A stretch of DNA of 64,000 bases, taken from Daphnia carinata. Lineage: Eukaryota > Arthropoda > Branchiopoda > Diplostraca > Daphniidae. The DNA is taken from the NCBI RefSeq assembly GCF_022539665.2, contig NC_081335.1:6510001-6574000 (forward strand). The letters run 5' to 3'. Below, piece by piece: positions 21,121-33,100 of the stretch; within the stretch, counting starts at the first letter, position 1; every line of letters starts with the position of its first letter. The position numbers and the translations under genes were made by a program. Below the pieces are notes generated by a model that did no database searches, was not told the DNA's origin, and saw only the letters and a list, made by a program, of their open reading frames with translations.

Positions 21121-23860
21121 ACCACGCGCATGGACGAAAACTTGGGAGACAACGGTTCGACGTCAGACGTTCAGATGCTGTGTATCCCTACCGCAGGAAC
21201 GATGGTCACTAAGCGTATGACGTGCCACGGTGAGCCTGTCGGCGCAGTAATTGACACCGGGGCTGCCGTCACCGTCGTCTCCCCGCGCTTGGCGGCCAGC
21301 CTTCTCTGCGTCGTGGTCCCATCGCACGGACCACGAGTTCTGCTCGCCAACGGTACGGAAGCGGTGAATTTGGGCGCAACCTACCTGGAGGTCAGCGATG
21401 GAGCGCTGACGGCGAGGGGAACCGCCGTTGTCCTGGAAATGAAGGGGATGGAGCTCCTGCTTGGGAACGACTTCCTCCAACAATTCGAAAGTCTGAAGGT
21501 CCAATATCGGCAGGACCAGGAGCCCCTCATCAGCTTAGGTGAGATTCCCCTGAGGGCAATCACGATGGAGAGCGAGCCTCTCGGGCAGCGAGTGGTCCGG
21601 GTGAAGGAAGAATTCAGCGTCCCGGCTCGCTCGACTACGAAGGTGGAAGTAACGGCAGAGGGAGGGCCCTACGAGCATTGGCTGTTGGAACCGGTGGAAA
21701 AACTGTTGAGCACCCGGGGGATGGCGGTTAACCCGGTAATCTTGCGCAACTCGACCCAGATGTTGGTGCCCGTGACGAACTATACGCCGAAGGAAGCATG
21801 GCTGTCCCCTGGCACGGCGCTGGGCGAGCTAGTGGAGATCGAGGAAACCACCGCGCCACCGGAGGAGCTGAAAGCCCACATGGGAGAAGCCAAGGACGAC
21901 GTTCTTAATTTCGCCGACCGCATAAGCCCCGAGTTAGGGTCAGATGAACGTGAGAAGCTGATTGCAATCCTGCTGGAACATCGACATTGTTTCGCCAATA
22001 CTTCGCTGGAGCTGGGGCGCTACAAGGCCGTGAAACACGTCATTCCCGTGGAGACGCAGGTTCCGCTTCACCAACCGCCCTACAAGAGTGCCTGGAAAGA
22101 GCGGGAACTAATTCAACGGCAAGTGGATGAGATGTTGGCTCAGGGAATCATAGAGCCTTCTGACAGCCCCTGGTCTTCACCCGTAGTTCTGGTCAAAAAG
22201 AAATGCGGAGGCTGGCGATTCTGCGTTGACTACCGTAGGTTGAACCACGTCACTGTGAAGGACGTGTACCCTCTACCTCGGATTGATGACGCTTTGAGCC
22301 GTTTGACCGGTTCCCAGTTCTTTTCCAGCATGGATCTCCAGTCCGGTTACCACCAGATCGAGCTTAAGCCGGAAGATGGCCCGAAGAGTGCATTCGTCCC
22401 CGCAGATGGACTTCGGCAGTTTAAGGTCATGCCTTTCGGCTTAACTTCCGCGCCCGCTAAGTTCCAGAGAGCCATGGATTTTTGAGTAAATGTCGATTTG
22501 GAGATTACCAGCTAAAGGTGCTGGGTCATGTGGTGAGCGCAACCGGTATCGCACCCGACCCCGACAAAATACTGGCGGTACAACAATTTCCAACACCGGA
22601 CGATACCCAGACGGTATCCCAAAAAATTAAAGTAGTACAATCTTTTCTAGGACTCTGCTCTTATTATAGGCGACATGTCCCACAGTTTGCTAAATTAGCG
22701 TATCCGCTCTGTGAGCTCACCAAAAGTACCAACGTTTTCACCTGGGGACCCGAGCAGCGTAAAAGTTTTGAGGCTCTCAAGAAAGCCCTTCAAGAGGCAG
22801 CCACGTTAGCGCAGCCAAATTTCGATTTACCGATGGAACTACATCCGGACGCATGTGGTTATGGCATCGGTGCGCTCTCATCCAACGAGAGGACGGTATC
22901 GAAAGGCCGCTGGTTTATGCTAGCCGCCTACTTAGCCGGAGCGAGCAGAATTATTCAATAACCGAGATAGAATGCCTTGCTCTGGTATGGGCACTAAAAA
23001 AGTTCCGTACCCTTATTTGGGGCACGAAAGTTCGTGTGTTGACAGACCATCAAGCCCTTTGCTGGCTGATGAGCAAGCGCGACCTGGCCGGTCGGCTTGC
23101 GCGCTGGAGTTTGTCCCTCCAAGAATTCGATTTGGAGGTTGTTTATCGAAGCGGGCGGTTCCACCAAGACGCAGACTGCCTGTCGAGATTTCCGGTTGAT
23201 AGACCCCATCAGGAAGAAGAGGACGACCGATGCCTGATACTGGCACACTTCGACGTTGATCCCGTACCGGGTCTGGATTGGCGGCAAGAACAATAGTCTT
23301 GCCATCCCTTTGCTAAACACATCGAAGCGTTGGAAAAAGGTTTGAAGGCCCCCAAGGCTTTTTGCCTGGACAATCGTGTACTGTACCGTCGAGTATGGCT
23401 GGACGGGAGACCACAGCTTCGCTTGTGTGTCCCCCCTTGATGAGACGCCAGATTCTAACCGAATACCATGATAGCACGGTGTCGGATCACTTGGGGGTCA
23501 ACCGCACGCTTGCCAGGATCAAACGACGTTTCTTTAGGCCGAAGATGGCGGAGCATGTGTGGGCCTACGTACGGTCGTGCCCAAGCTGCCAATCCCGGAA
23601 AGGGGTAGCTGATAAGCCGGCTGGATTTCTCCAGTCCATGAGGTCGACTCGACCTTTCCAACGGGTCGGCATCGACATCCTAGGGCCCCTTCCATTATCC
23701 AAGGCAGGCAATTGACAAATCATCGTGGCGGTGGATTACTTCACAAAGTGGGTGGAGACTCGGGCAATGCCTACCGGTACTTCATTCGATGTAGCGGGCT
23801 TCTTCGTGGAACAAATTGATTTGCGACACGGGTCCCCGGAAACCATTGTCACGGACCGTG
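21094..23860 (+). pseudogene. Gypsy-1 pol: protease, RT, RNase H and integrase N-half (broken)
   Basis: The protease has DTGAAVT at 21,253 and LLGNDF at about 21,457. Reverse transcriptase follows from about 22,070 with GIIEPSDSPWSSPVVLVKKK, FCVDYRRLN, MDLQSGYHQI and MPFGLTSAPAKFQRAM. At 22,478 the frame stops and sequence jumps to KCRFGDYQLKVLGHVVS, so the segment that normally carries Y-x-D-D is absent. RNase H/thumb (22,600-23,250) spans two frames (FELHPDACGYGIGA then VLTDHQALCWLM). Integrase has the zinc-binding HHCC region (23,450-23,600: H..H..CPSCQ) and the first core aspartate region GIDILGPLP. A TGA at 23,713 and a frameshift near 23,860 follow. Confidence 0.92.
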
Positions 23861-25546
23861 GCCGAATTGTTTCAAGAGGTCACTCGTCTGCTAAGCACGA
23901 ACCACAAGACGACATCCGCATTGCACCCGAGCGCCAACGGACAGGTGGAGAGGATGAATCATGTCCTAGCGGACATGCTGTCAATGTATGTTAGCAGCGA
24001 CCACCGTGATTGGGACGAAGCCTTGCCGTATGTTTGCTTCGCCTACAACACCAGCAGACAGGAGTCGGCGGGTTTCAGCCCGTTCTTTCTCATGTACGGG
24101 AGGGAGCCACTGCTCCCTACGGACCTCAACCTAGGGATTGGTGGCATTATTACTAAGGAGAGTGACGCGGACTCCCCAGTTGAATATGTGACGCAGCTTC
24201 GCGAGCGCTTAGTTCACGCTCATGCCACCGTGCAAATGCGGCTCGACGAAGTGCAGCGGAAACAGAAGGCGGCATTCGATGCCAAACGCTGCGATGCTAG
24301 TTTCCAACCGGATACCCTCGTCTTAGTCTATAAGCCGATACGCAAGATTGGCCACGCCGAAAAGCTTTTCCACTGCTGGTTGGGACCCTACCGCGTTGGA
24401 AGGCAGACCACCCCGGTGAACTACGAGGTCCGGCTACCCAACGGACGGAAGACCGACATAGTCCATGTCAGCCGGATGAAACCGTTCCACCAGCTGGACG
24501 ATAGTTGGGAAGAACAAGGGGAACCCATCTCCGGAATACCAGATTCCACAGTGATATCTCCGCGGGAAAACCTGGATGGGTCACAAATGCCGAGCCCGCT
24601 GAGAATCGCTACCCCGCCCGTGCCTGAGGAACCGGAACCAACAGTTCTGGCCGGAGCCGAGAGCCCACTGACTCCCGAAGCCGACGAGGGTCGGAAAAAG
24701 CAACGTCCACTACGCAATAGGTGGCCTCCGTTGCGCTGCGGACTAGCCCTGCTAGCCCAATTGTTCCTCCTGTTAACAGTGACCGGGGAACCATCCGCTT
24801 CCGATCTAGTAGTCCGTGGTAGCGTCGTATTCCTCGAAAAGGGGCAAGTGACCTTCAGCGAGTCCACGTGGACCATTGTGACCGAGTTGGCGATCAGACC
24901 CGCCCTAACTATGCTGGAACGTCTCGACTTCTGGCTGCGCGACTTAAAGCCTTACGTCGGGGACAACAAATTCCAGGTCATGACCCAAGAATACATCAAA
25001 GCCCGGAAGCAGCGAGCCGCGGACCGACTATTAAAGACGAAGGAACGGCTCACCCCAGTGGTGGTAACCCCGACGCGCGCCTACCGTCGGGTGCGAGGGG
25101 TGATTGATGGAGGGGGCGACCTGTTAAAATGGATGTTCGGCACCGCCACAGAGAAGGACGTGCTTCATCTTAGTCAGACCGTGTCCCGGACGTTGGAGCA
25201 GAATAAGGAGATAGCCCATCTTGTGGAGCACCAGGCAATAGTGGTCAATGCCACCCTGTGGGAACTACAGTCACACGCGGAAATATTACGTGGCTTGCTG
25301 ACCGAAGAAAATAGTCTGTTCACTTCAATCCGACATTTACAGGCCCAAGTTCTGCTCACACAGGCAGCGGATGAGGAGAGGTGTGTGACATGTCTCGCGA
25401 CCGACCGAGCCTTTGAAACAGTGGAACAAGGCCTAACATGGTTGGAGGACTTCGCCACCGATGTAGAGGCAGGATTGAGCGCCGTGGCCGGGGGACACCT
25501 CCCCGCAAGACTGTTCCCACCGAAGCAAGTCAGGACAGTTTTGTAG
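23861..25546 (+). CDS. Gypsy-1 integrase C-half fused in frame to an F-like envelope
   Basis: One open frame of over 550 codons. The first ~230 residues are the integrase C-half: the core glutamate motif in HPSANGQVERMNH and the C-terminal domain ending DIVHVSRMKPFH. An acidic/proline linker leads to a hydrophobic signal-like segment (CGLALLAQLFLLLTV, about 24,736-24,780). Then comes an extracellular region with a furin-type site RRVR at about 25,087 followed by GVIDGGGDLLKWMFGT, which resembles the fusion-peptide start of baculovirus F and errantivirus Env proteins. A heptad-like region follows. F-type proteins are class I membrane fusion proteins. A TAG at 25,544 interrupts the frame, which continues at once. 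Confidence 0.8.
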   Translation, partial: AELFQEVTRLLSTNHKTTSALHPSANGQVERMNHVLADMLSMYVSSDHRDWDEALPYVCFAYNTSRQESAGFSPFFLMYGREPLLPTDLNLGIGGIITKESDADSPVEYVTQLRERLVHAHATVQMRLDEVQRKQKAAFDAKRCDASFQPDTLVLVYKPIRKIGHAEKLFHCWLGPYRVGRQTTPVNYEVRLPNGRKTDIVHVSRMKPFHQLDDSWEEQGEPISGIPDSTVISPRENLDGSQMPSPLRIATPPVPEEPEPTVLAGAESPLTPEADEGRKKQRPLRNRWPPLRCGLALLAQLFLLLTVTGEPSASDLVVRGSVVFLEKGQVTFSESTWTIVTELAIRPALTMLERLDFWLRDLKPYVGDNKFQVMTQEYIKARKQRAADRLLKTKERLTPVVVTPTRAYRRVRGVIDGGGDLLKWMFGTATEKDVLHLSQTVSRTLEQNKEIAHLVEHQAIVVNATLWELQSHAEILRGLLTEENSLFTSIRHLQAQVLLTQAADEERCVTCLATDRAFETVEQGLTWLEDFATDVEAGLSAVAGGHLPARLFPPKQVRTVL

Positions 25547-26470
25547 TCAATTCATCGACAACTACCTCCCGGTTGGGACCTCATGACTGGTTCTGGGCTC
25601 GGGGATACCTGGACCTTGTACCGGGACGCTAAAGTGAGGTTAAGAGTCGCAGAGGGTGTCATCCGGGTTCTCATAGGCCTTCCCCTAGTGGATCGGAACC
25701 ACCTATTCCACCTGTATCGGATCGTCAATTTACCTGAAGCTATAGAGAACGGCAGAGCAGGCAGACGATTGGAGCTACCGGAGACTATCGCCCTAGCCCC
25801 CGACCTGCAGGTCTTTGTGGAATTGACCCCAGGAGAAACCTCTCATTGCGGCGGCGAGGTTCCTATATGCCGCTTTTACACTGGGTTATTACGGAAGACT
25901 ACAAGATCCTCCTGCGCTTTCGCACTTTGGAGAGAGGACACGCGGGAGGTGGAGCGCTGGTGCCATCGGCAGCTAACAACTTGCGAGGGCTCCCGCACGG
26001 CGTACCTTGGACGACGACCTTGGATGCTATCGGCTACTAAAAGCCAAGAAATTGTCGTGTCGTGCCCACCCGGGTTCTCGGGACCCCCTCGACAAACGCT
26101 GAAGCTGAACCCCGTAGACGTTTTCCAGTTGCCGCCAGCCTGTACCGCACACCCGGACGAGTGGATCTTTCCGGCGGTCGCGGAGGGAGGAACCACGCTC
26201 GAAGCAACGCCTGTGGACACACCCGACCTATACTCGCCGACAGTTCGACCACGGAAGACGGAGATCACGGTAGCGCCCGCCCCACCGGCACGGGACCCTA
26301 CCGAGCTGTTCGTAGTCCCCAAGACGCGTGAAGAGGCCCAGCGGAACTTAAAGGATGTCCAGGATTTGCTATGGAAAATGGACGAAACTCCGGCATCAGA
26401 ATTCTTCGGTTACGACTGGATTGCGTCCCTTATCAGCACGATAATCGCGACGCTGACGGTGGTCGGGTAG
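25547..26470 (+). pseudogene. Gypsy-1 envelope C-terminal part
   Basis: The same frame as the preceding ORF after the TAG at 25,544-25,546. It holds a cysteine-bearing ectodomain (THCGGEVPICRF, RWCHRQLTTC), a proline/threonine-rich stalk and a C-terminal membrane anchor (WIASLISTIIATLTVV, about 26,419-26,466). A TAG at 26,468 ends it; the frame stays open about 40 more codons as a charged cytosolic-looking tail. The ATG at 25,583 is internal and need not be a real start. Confidence 0.75.
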
Positions 26471-26839
26471 CTACACCTTCGGGTTCGACAACTGGAGGCC
26501 CGTCTTGCCCAGCACGAGTCTTTGGAGGATGCCGAACGTGACGAATCGCCGGCGGTAGAAGGAGCAGTTGGTGGAGCTCCCTCATGAGCGTATCGTACTT
26601 AACGCTCTTTACATTTTCTCTTTTTTTTTCTCTCCACTTTTTTTTTTAGCTATTTTTTCCTCTCTCTTTTCTTTGTTGGTGGTTGTTTTTGTTTTGTTCT
26701 GTTTTCTTGTCTTTTTGCCATGGATGTTTCTGTCCTGTTACCGTTTACTTGTAATCGGTGGCTGTTAGCCTATCTGTTTTTGGTCTCGTCGGTTTCTCAC
26801 GGTCCTACTCGGGACGAGTAGGGCTTGAAGAGGGGGATC
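26471..26839 (+). other. Gypsy-1 3' untranslated region and polypurine tract
   Basis: After the tail there is a pyrimidine-rich stretch (26,605-26,750, T-rich). A polypurine tract, GAAGAGGGGGATC (26,827-26,839), sits directly before the 3' LTR, the usual plus-strand primer. Confidence 0.8.
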
Positions 26840-27085
26840 TGTCGCGACCATCAAACCGGACGCGCTCCAATTCCAGTCGACTGCGCCACATCCGCTGGGA
26901 TTTGTCAGCGTTACATGAGATCGGTGTGACCGGATGATCACCGGATCCCATCCGGCTGGACTCGGCCCATCGACTGTGTTGTGGGCGGCTGGCGGACTCA
27001 ACTCTAGTTAGTCTTTTGGACACTGTTGTAGCGTGTAGACCTTGAATACACTCCTTTACTCTGAGCTTTAGTAGGGAAGGCGACA
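26840..27085 (+). repeat. Gypsy-1 3' LTR
   Basis: 246 bp, TGTCGCGACC...GGAAGGCGACA, nearly identical to the 5' LTR. TSD ATAT follows at 27,086-27,089. Confidence 0.95.
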
Positions 27086-27109
27086 ATATAATCAAACTTA
27101 CCAATATCA

Positions 27110-28807
27110 CACATCAGCGACTGGATACTTAATTGAGGGTCTTTCAGTAGGGAAAAGCTACTGAAAAAATTAAGTATCTTAAAATGACACTTAATTTTAA
27201 AAAAATTAAAATTTGCCTTCCCCTACTGAAACCAAATTTCTAACGTTTTCTAATAATATACAACGACATCAGGAAAAATATCATATTACGATATTATAGC
27301 AACAGTTAACATGGCATTCCCTGTTATTGCCATATGCAGTAAAGATTTTAATCTAAGAAAAAGACGTACAAATACAAGATGAAAAAAGTGAAAAACTAAT
27401 TTTTTGTATTTTTGTTATGTGGCAACGCTGAAAAATTCTAGTGTTTGGGGAAAAATTCCATTACTGTTCAAAAGTGATGGAAAATTTTTGTCTATTTCGA
27501 AAATCAAGTGAACACATGTTAGTTAAAAGTGGTTGTCTATTTCAAAGACATTGTGAGTTGTGACCAACAAAATAAAGTGCTTGCGTTGCCGTCACTTAAC
27601 GACACAAGCAAGGATAGGCAATATGTTGCTTGAAAGAATGGCCTTCAAATGGTGAGAGATAGTGAAATTTACATAAATTTCCTTGATGGTAACCAACATA
27701 CAACTGTGCTCGGGCTTAAAATCTTTCTTTTTAAAGCAGATCTCTAATTAGGTTTTTAAGTAGGAAAATGTCAAGTTATAGTACACCTAATGGAAATTTC
27801 ATGGCCGGGTTGAAGAAGTCTGACGCAGTAGCAGGGTAAAATAGATAAAGTTTTTTCCGTTACTATAGTTTTAAACTAATACAACAATCTTTTCTAGGAA
27901 ACTCAAGTGATGACCAGGACTATCTTTCCAACAACTTAATGTAACTATATCCTTTCCATCATTGATAATAGTAGTTGCACTTACACTAGTTAGCGTAATA
28001 ATTTTTCCTGCGATAATAAAAGGATTAAGAAAATGAAATGTAAAAAATCGATTAAGAGTTGCGTTATCGACAGCCGTCCTACGTGCAAGTAAAGACAAAT
28101 GAAGAAAAAAGAATGTCAAATTTTATAAATCACCCATATCATTTAGTTGCTTCAAAAATTTTACAATAGATTCAAGCAGGTATTAGTAGCAATACAATCC
28201 CTTTTATAGGGGAATACGATAATGCTGATGCAAAGAAATCGATCAAGGTAAGTTCTATGAATGACAATGTTAAGATTACCAATTCATATTTTGTTGTCAT
28301 CTAGCAGGATTCTCTGCATTTATAGAGGACAACCATGGCGTAGTTGTTGCTGTTACCCAAGAACGGGCAGCTGATATTGGTAAGTTTGGTGAAACTCATT
28401 TTAGCAAATAATAATGTTGATTGTTTTTAGGTTCTTATCTCAGATCTCAGCCTACTACGTCATCAACATGGAATATCCCTCTACGTTCACCAAATGCTGT
28501 ACGTGCCATTGGGAAGTTTTGTTTCATATTAGTGTTTGTAAACCATGTCCATGAAATTTCTGATTTTTCAAACAATACAAATTTCAAAGGAATATATATT
28601 TTTATTTATTCTACCTATATATAATCCAGTAGTGAGTAAAAATTTAAGTATCTATCTAAAAATTAAGTAGTTTAGTTGCCTATTGAATTATCCAGTAGGC
28701 AGGGTAGTATGGTTAAAACTTAAGTATCCTGTTTCAATTAAGTACGGAAATAAAATCTAGTACGCTGGCCTTTTTTAAGTATTAAAAATTAAGTATTCGC
28801 CGCTGTG
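27110..28807 (+). mobile_element. Family A copy, internally deleted, with both ends
   Basis: It starts CACATCAGCGACTGGATACT and ends ..AAGTATTCGCCGCTGTG. Within 1.7 kb it keeps the 5' terminal block, the N-terminal exon of the second gene (27,480-27,835, broken), two small internal exons and the 3' terminal block; the transposase is deleted. It lies inside the minus-strand family A copy, whose sequence resumes at 28,808. The introns here are short and show the normal size of the intron that in the fullest copy holds a 1-kb insertion. Confidence 0.85.
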
Positions 28808-29480
28808 TATTCAAGTTGGCTATGGGATTTCCATTAGGTATTCTATAACTTGACATTGAAAATCCAAAATCTAATTAGAAATCACTTTTAAAAATAAAGA
28901 TTTAAACACGTACATAGTTGAATGTTGGTTACCATCAAGCACTTCTTTTTGTTGATCGCGATGTCTTTGAAATAGACAACCACTTTTAACTCAAATGTGT
29001 TCATTTGATTTTTGGAATAGACAAAATTTGTCCATCCCTTTTGAGCAGTAATGAAATTTTCCCCCAAACACTGGAATTTTTAAGCCTTGCCACGTAACAA
29101 AAATACAAGAATTTGTTTTTTCCTTTTTTCGTCTTGTATTTGTACGTCTTTATCTTAGATAAAAATCTTTACAGCATATGGCAATAATAGGGAATGCCAT
29201 GTTAACTGCTGTTATAATATCGTAATATGATATTGATCCTGATGTCGTTGTATTATTATCTGCTTTGCAAGATACTTAAATATTTGAAGCACTTAAACCA
29301 ATTTTTGTATAACCTTAAAAGCCTGTATGTAGTACTTTAAAAAAATTATTATTATTATTAAAAAAGGGAAACGTTAGAAATTTGGTTTCAGTAGGGGAAG
29401 GCAAATTTTAAGTATTTTTTTTTTCAATATTAAGTGTCACTACTGAAAGACCCTTAAGTAAGTATCCAGTCGCTGCTGTG
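28808..29480 (-). mobile_element. Family A, 5' end of a minus-strand copy (right part)
   Basis: On the minus strand it starts CACAGCAGCGACTGGATACT at 29,480, followed by the 5' terminal block and the N-terminal part of the second gene (29,080-28,810). It is the other side of the copy whose 3' end is at 19,045-19,488. It was split by the plus-strand copy (27,110-28,807) and by Gypsy-1. Confidence 0.8.
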
Positions 29481-30103
29481 TGTGTTACAGATTAAATTAT
29501 TAGTTGTTATAATTATACCTATAGAGTTTTAATATATTTTCAAAAAGTCATATTACCGTTACGATGACTGGGCATACTAGGCCATAATTTTTTGTGTACT
29601 GTTCATCCATGGAGCTTGTTCCAGTGGCGACGAAAGGAAATGTATTTCCTATAATGAACATTACATCCAGGATACCTACAGACTACGTTGAAGACAGTAG
29701 CCGATGAATGACTTTTCATATGGTTAAAAAAAAACTTATTGGACGTTCGCATGAAATAAAAACAGGACACATTGCGCACTTTAAAAACACTTTGAAAAAT
29801 TTTAAATTTTCAAAAATATATTGACTCGTTTGTCAAAGTCAATATGATTGTCTGCTTCGCAGGAACTTAAATATTTTAAGCACTTAACAATATTTTTGTT
29901 GCCTTAAAAAGCTGTATGTAGTACTTTTAAAAATTTTTCAATACTTTAAATAGAAGGAAAAGGTAAGAAATTTGGTTTCAGTAGGGGAAGGCAATTTTTA
30001 AGTATTTTTTTTCAAAATTATGTGCCATTTTTCGATACTAAATTGTTTCAATAATTTTTCCCTACTGAAAGACCCTTAATTAAGTGTGCAGTCGCTGCTG
30101 TGT
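29481..30103 (-). mobile_element. Family A, 5' fragment with zinc-finger exon
   Basis: On the minus strand it starts CACAGCAGCGACTGCACACT at 30,103, runs through the 5' terminal block and a decayed C2H2 exon (29,830-29,560, matching 36,288-36,520), then into the first intron. It is cut there by the 5' end of another family A copy. It lies immediately downstream of the last exon of the FkbM-type gene. Confidence 0.8.
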
Positions 30104-33100
30104 AGCCTTCTGTCTAGTGTAGAGATATCGATTGATTCTTAACGAAAATCACATCTTTGCTCCATAGAAAATCAAACGCTCCAATCTTTACGAAGCCATT
30201 CTCCACCATGAAACGGGATAACGCCTCCTGTCCTTCGGGTATGTGATCCCATTCAACTGTCAGTGCCTTCAAAGGTATAAGCGAAAAAAATTTGCATTAC
30301 CTGGGAGGTTTAATACTCATCCACACTGCTAAAATGGCTAAAGTTTTTGAAGGGTAAATGTAAATACACAAAATGTTCGGGGTTGCCAATGCCATTTATC
30401 TTTTCTCATGTAATATACCCAAATATAGTTGGATTTGTGTATGAAATAAATTCTGAATTTGCGAAAATTGGAAGTATGATAGCCTACTATGAATTGGTCA
30501 ACGTAACTGTTGATTTTTAAAATAACTTTTTCAAGGCTATAGGTCCGAAAAAAGATTTTGGTTTGGTAGTAACCCCAATCGTTTAGTGGTAAAATCATTT
30601 TCTGATAAAGCACTGTCTGCAATGGAATTCGAAAAACAAGTCGTGCATTTACAGTGTATATGCTTATTCCTGTGCCATAGAAAATATATGTAAAAGGATC
30701 AAACTTTTAGTTACATGTTAATACAGTTATGGAGAACGTGCCCTAATTGGTGAATTTTGAAGAGCTATGTTAAATTTTATTTTTGGTATTTATTTTTGCC
30801 ACTTGTGCCCCAAACCCCAAACACACGAACTAATACGTCATTTATTTAAACTAAACTTGAAAAAATTAATACATCATATGCCTTGTCTATTAATAAAAAA
30901 ATAGTCGAAAACAAAACATTAACACGTAAAATCAAATTTTCCTAATCTCTTAAAACTGTCCGAAAATTTTTTATCACCCTTGTACGCTATATTTATTTTT
31001 TAAAGACATTCATTAATTTTAATATGTAGAATGGTATTCAGTGACAAAACGTTATCATGCGAATTTACCGTTATTGGTTTTGAGTTGTGTAACATAATTA
31101 GGTTTTCAGAAAAAGTTTTTACCACCTACATTTTTTAGGTAAAAAATCACCAAAGTTTTCGATAAAAATTCCCAAATGTTTTTTTTTAATTAATACAATG
31201 CTTGGGGGGCTAAAATCTTTGAAAAAGTTTTCACTTTTTCTTTGAGGAGAGGATATAGCCCTCATAAAGAGTGGACGTATTGATCCGGATGTTTGGGATA
31301 CAAGTAGTTTTAAAAAATACTCCACCTTCCCAAAATAACAAACAAAAAAAACATGGTTCTTCCAAATCGTTCCCTAATTTAAAATTTAAATTTAAAATTC
31401 ACGAGTTCCCTAATTTGTTATTAAGAGTTGAATTTTAAAGTTTCAAGAATAAAGCTTATTCATTATTTTTTTAAATTGCAACCACGACAAATATAATTTG
31501 TTTATTTCTACAAATATTTTGCGGTTTATTTTAAAAATTATAATCCAGTGGTAATGACGATAAAAACTGAAATTATTCTAGAATTAGAAGCTGATCCTTT
31601 TTTTAGTGGTTGGTAACGATAAAGAGGAGGAGTTATCATTTGCGGTTTTGGTTTGTTCCCTTGTGTGCCCAGTGTCCACAGAAATACGTCAGTTTAACAT
31701 AACAAAATAATTTTGTTGGTATGCTGCAATTTCTAATACGAATATTAATTAATTAATTTAATTTAATTTTCACGTTTTCAGTTTCATTTTTCATTTTTTT
31801 TTCTAATATGTTAAATTCAGCCACTTATAATTATAAACTTTTGCATATAAAATCAAAGGATACGAATTCTATAGATTGGAAAAAAATTTTAAGGCCCCTG
31901 GATATGATTCAGGAACCGTCGAAAACGAAACTTTATCGCGTCATAACCACGTAAGTTTCTAAATCTAAAATTTATTGAAAATTTATTCATTATCTTTTCA
32001 ATCATATTTGAATACAAAATGAAATTTAGATACCATATATGCAAAAAGTGTGGCATTGTGATAAGACATTAGCCTGTGATATTATGGTTGCGAGGTTCGA
32101 TTTGCGTATAAGACAAACTTAAAAATAAAATGATTTTACCAACTAACTTTTTGGGGTAAAAACCACAAATATTTTAGGGCCAAAACCCAAAATATTCCTC
32201 AGCAAAATACAGAAAACGGAAAATTCGAGAAGGCCGAAGAAAGTCAAACCTTTTCTAAATTGTAACCATTCCCCACACCTTGCTTTTTTTCTCAAATTTT
32301 CCCTCATGGTTTTTTTTGCTCGCAGCAAAAACTGAAGAACTCATTATATTATTGTGTATTATATTGGCCACAGGCGATTTTAGAAGAGGAAAAATATTAT
32401 TGTGGATTTCTTTTCTTAAAAAATCTAAAAAAGAATGCAATAAAATATTTTTGGCCCTCGGCAATATCTAACTGAAAGAGGCGATTATCGTGAAAAACTT
32501 GCGCTATTTATGACACAAAGGCTATAACATTAAGGATAATGACAGGTGAACGAAATACTAAATCTAATTTTGTTCACTTTTTTTTAAACTTATCCTGACA
32601 ACTTTTTGTCCACAATTGCATATTAAGAAAAACACATAATATTATTAGAAAAAGAAAATTGTTTAATTTTAATCATATCGGCATCAATCGGCAAGTTCTT
32701 TCTTTGGTTTTTCATTCTGAACGGTTTAGACTTTTGGACTGAATTTTCTTTCAAAAGATGCGGAAATATGCGTTCCTCTTTTTTTTTTTACATAGAGCTC
32801 CCGTGTTGCTAACTTCGGATAGCTGACAACATACCAAATCAGATGCTATGAATTTTCAAAATTGTATTATCAATAATAGCTGAGTGGGAAGGTGTTGGGC
32901 AGTAAACTATTTGATACAGAGTTCATTACTATTTGGTGACCTTATACTGCTAGATTTTTGCATGTTTCTGAAAAAATTTTAAGCCGCTTTTTATGTCTTA
33001 AACTTACGCTATTCGAGGAAACATTAATATTATTATATTCTCTGAAATTTCCTTTACAAAACTGTTCAACTGGTTACTTTTTTCGCTAGAAATATTCATC

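Larger units (their letters stand above)
19489..27085 (+). mobile_element. Gypsy-1: Ty3/Gypsy-type LTR retroelement with env
   Basis: The two LTRs begin TGTCGCGACC and end GCGAC(A/G), with exact 4-bp target duplication ATAT (19,485-19,488 and 27,086-27,089). Between them are a primer-binding region, gag, protease, reverse transcriptase, RNase H, integrase, an envelope gene and a polypurine tract, in the Ty3/Gypsy order with integrase after RNase H. The interior is clearly GC-richer than the flanks. The LTRs differ at roughly eight positions of 245 by eye. Several frameshifts and a deletion in reverse transcriptase make this copy defective. Confidence 0.96.

Noticed and set aside
25583-26470. 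Separate gene starting at ATG 25,583
   Set aside because: It is in the same frame as the upstream envelope ORF with a single TAG between, so it is the C-terminal part of env.
29481-30103. Host zinc-finger gene
   Set aside because: The C2H2-like remnant is the decayed N-terminal exon of the family A transposase, bounded by the family terminal repeat.
32143-32464. Overlapping short frames on both strands in the FkbM intron
   Set aside because: Low-complexity lysine/phenylalanine-rich translations in AT-rich repeat R3 and adjacent intron sequence.
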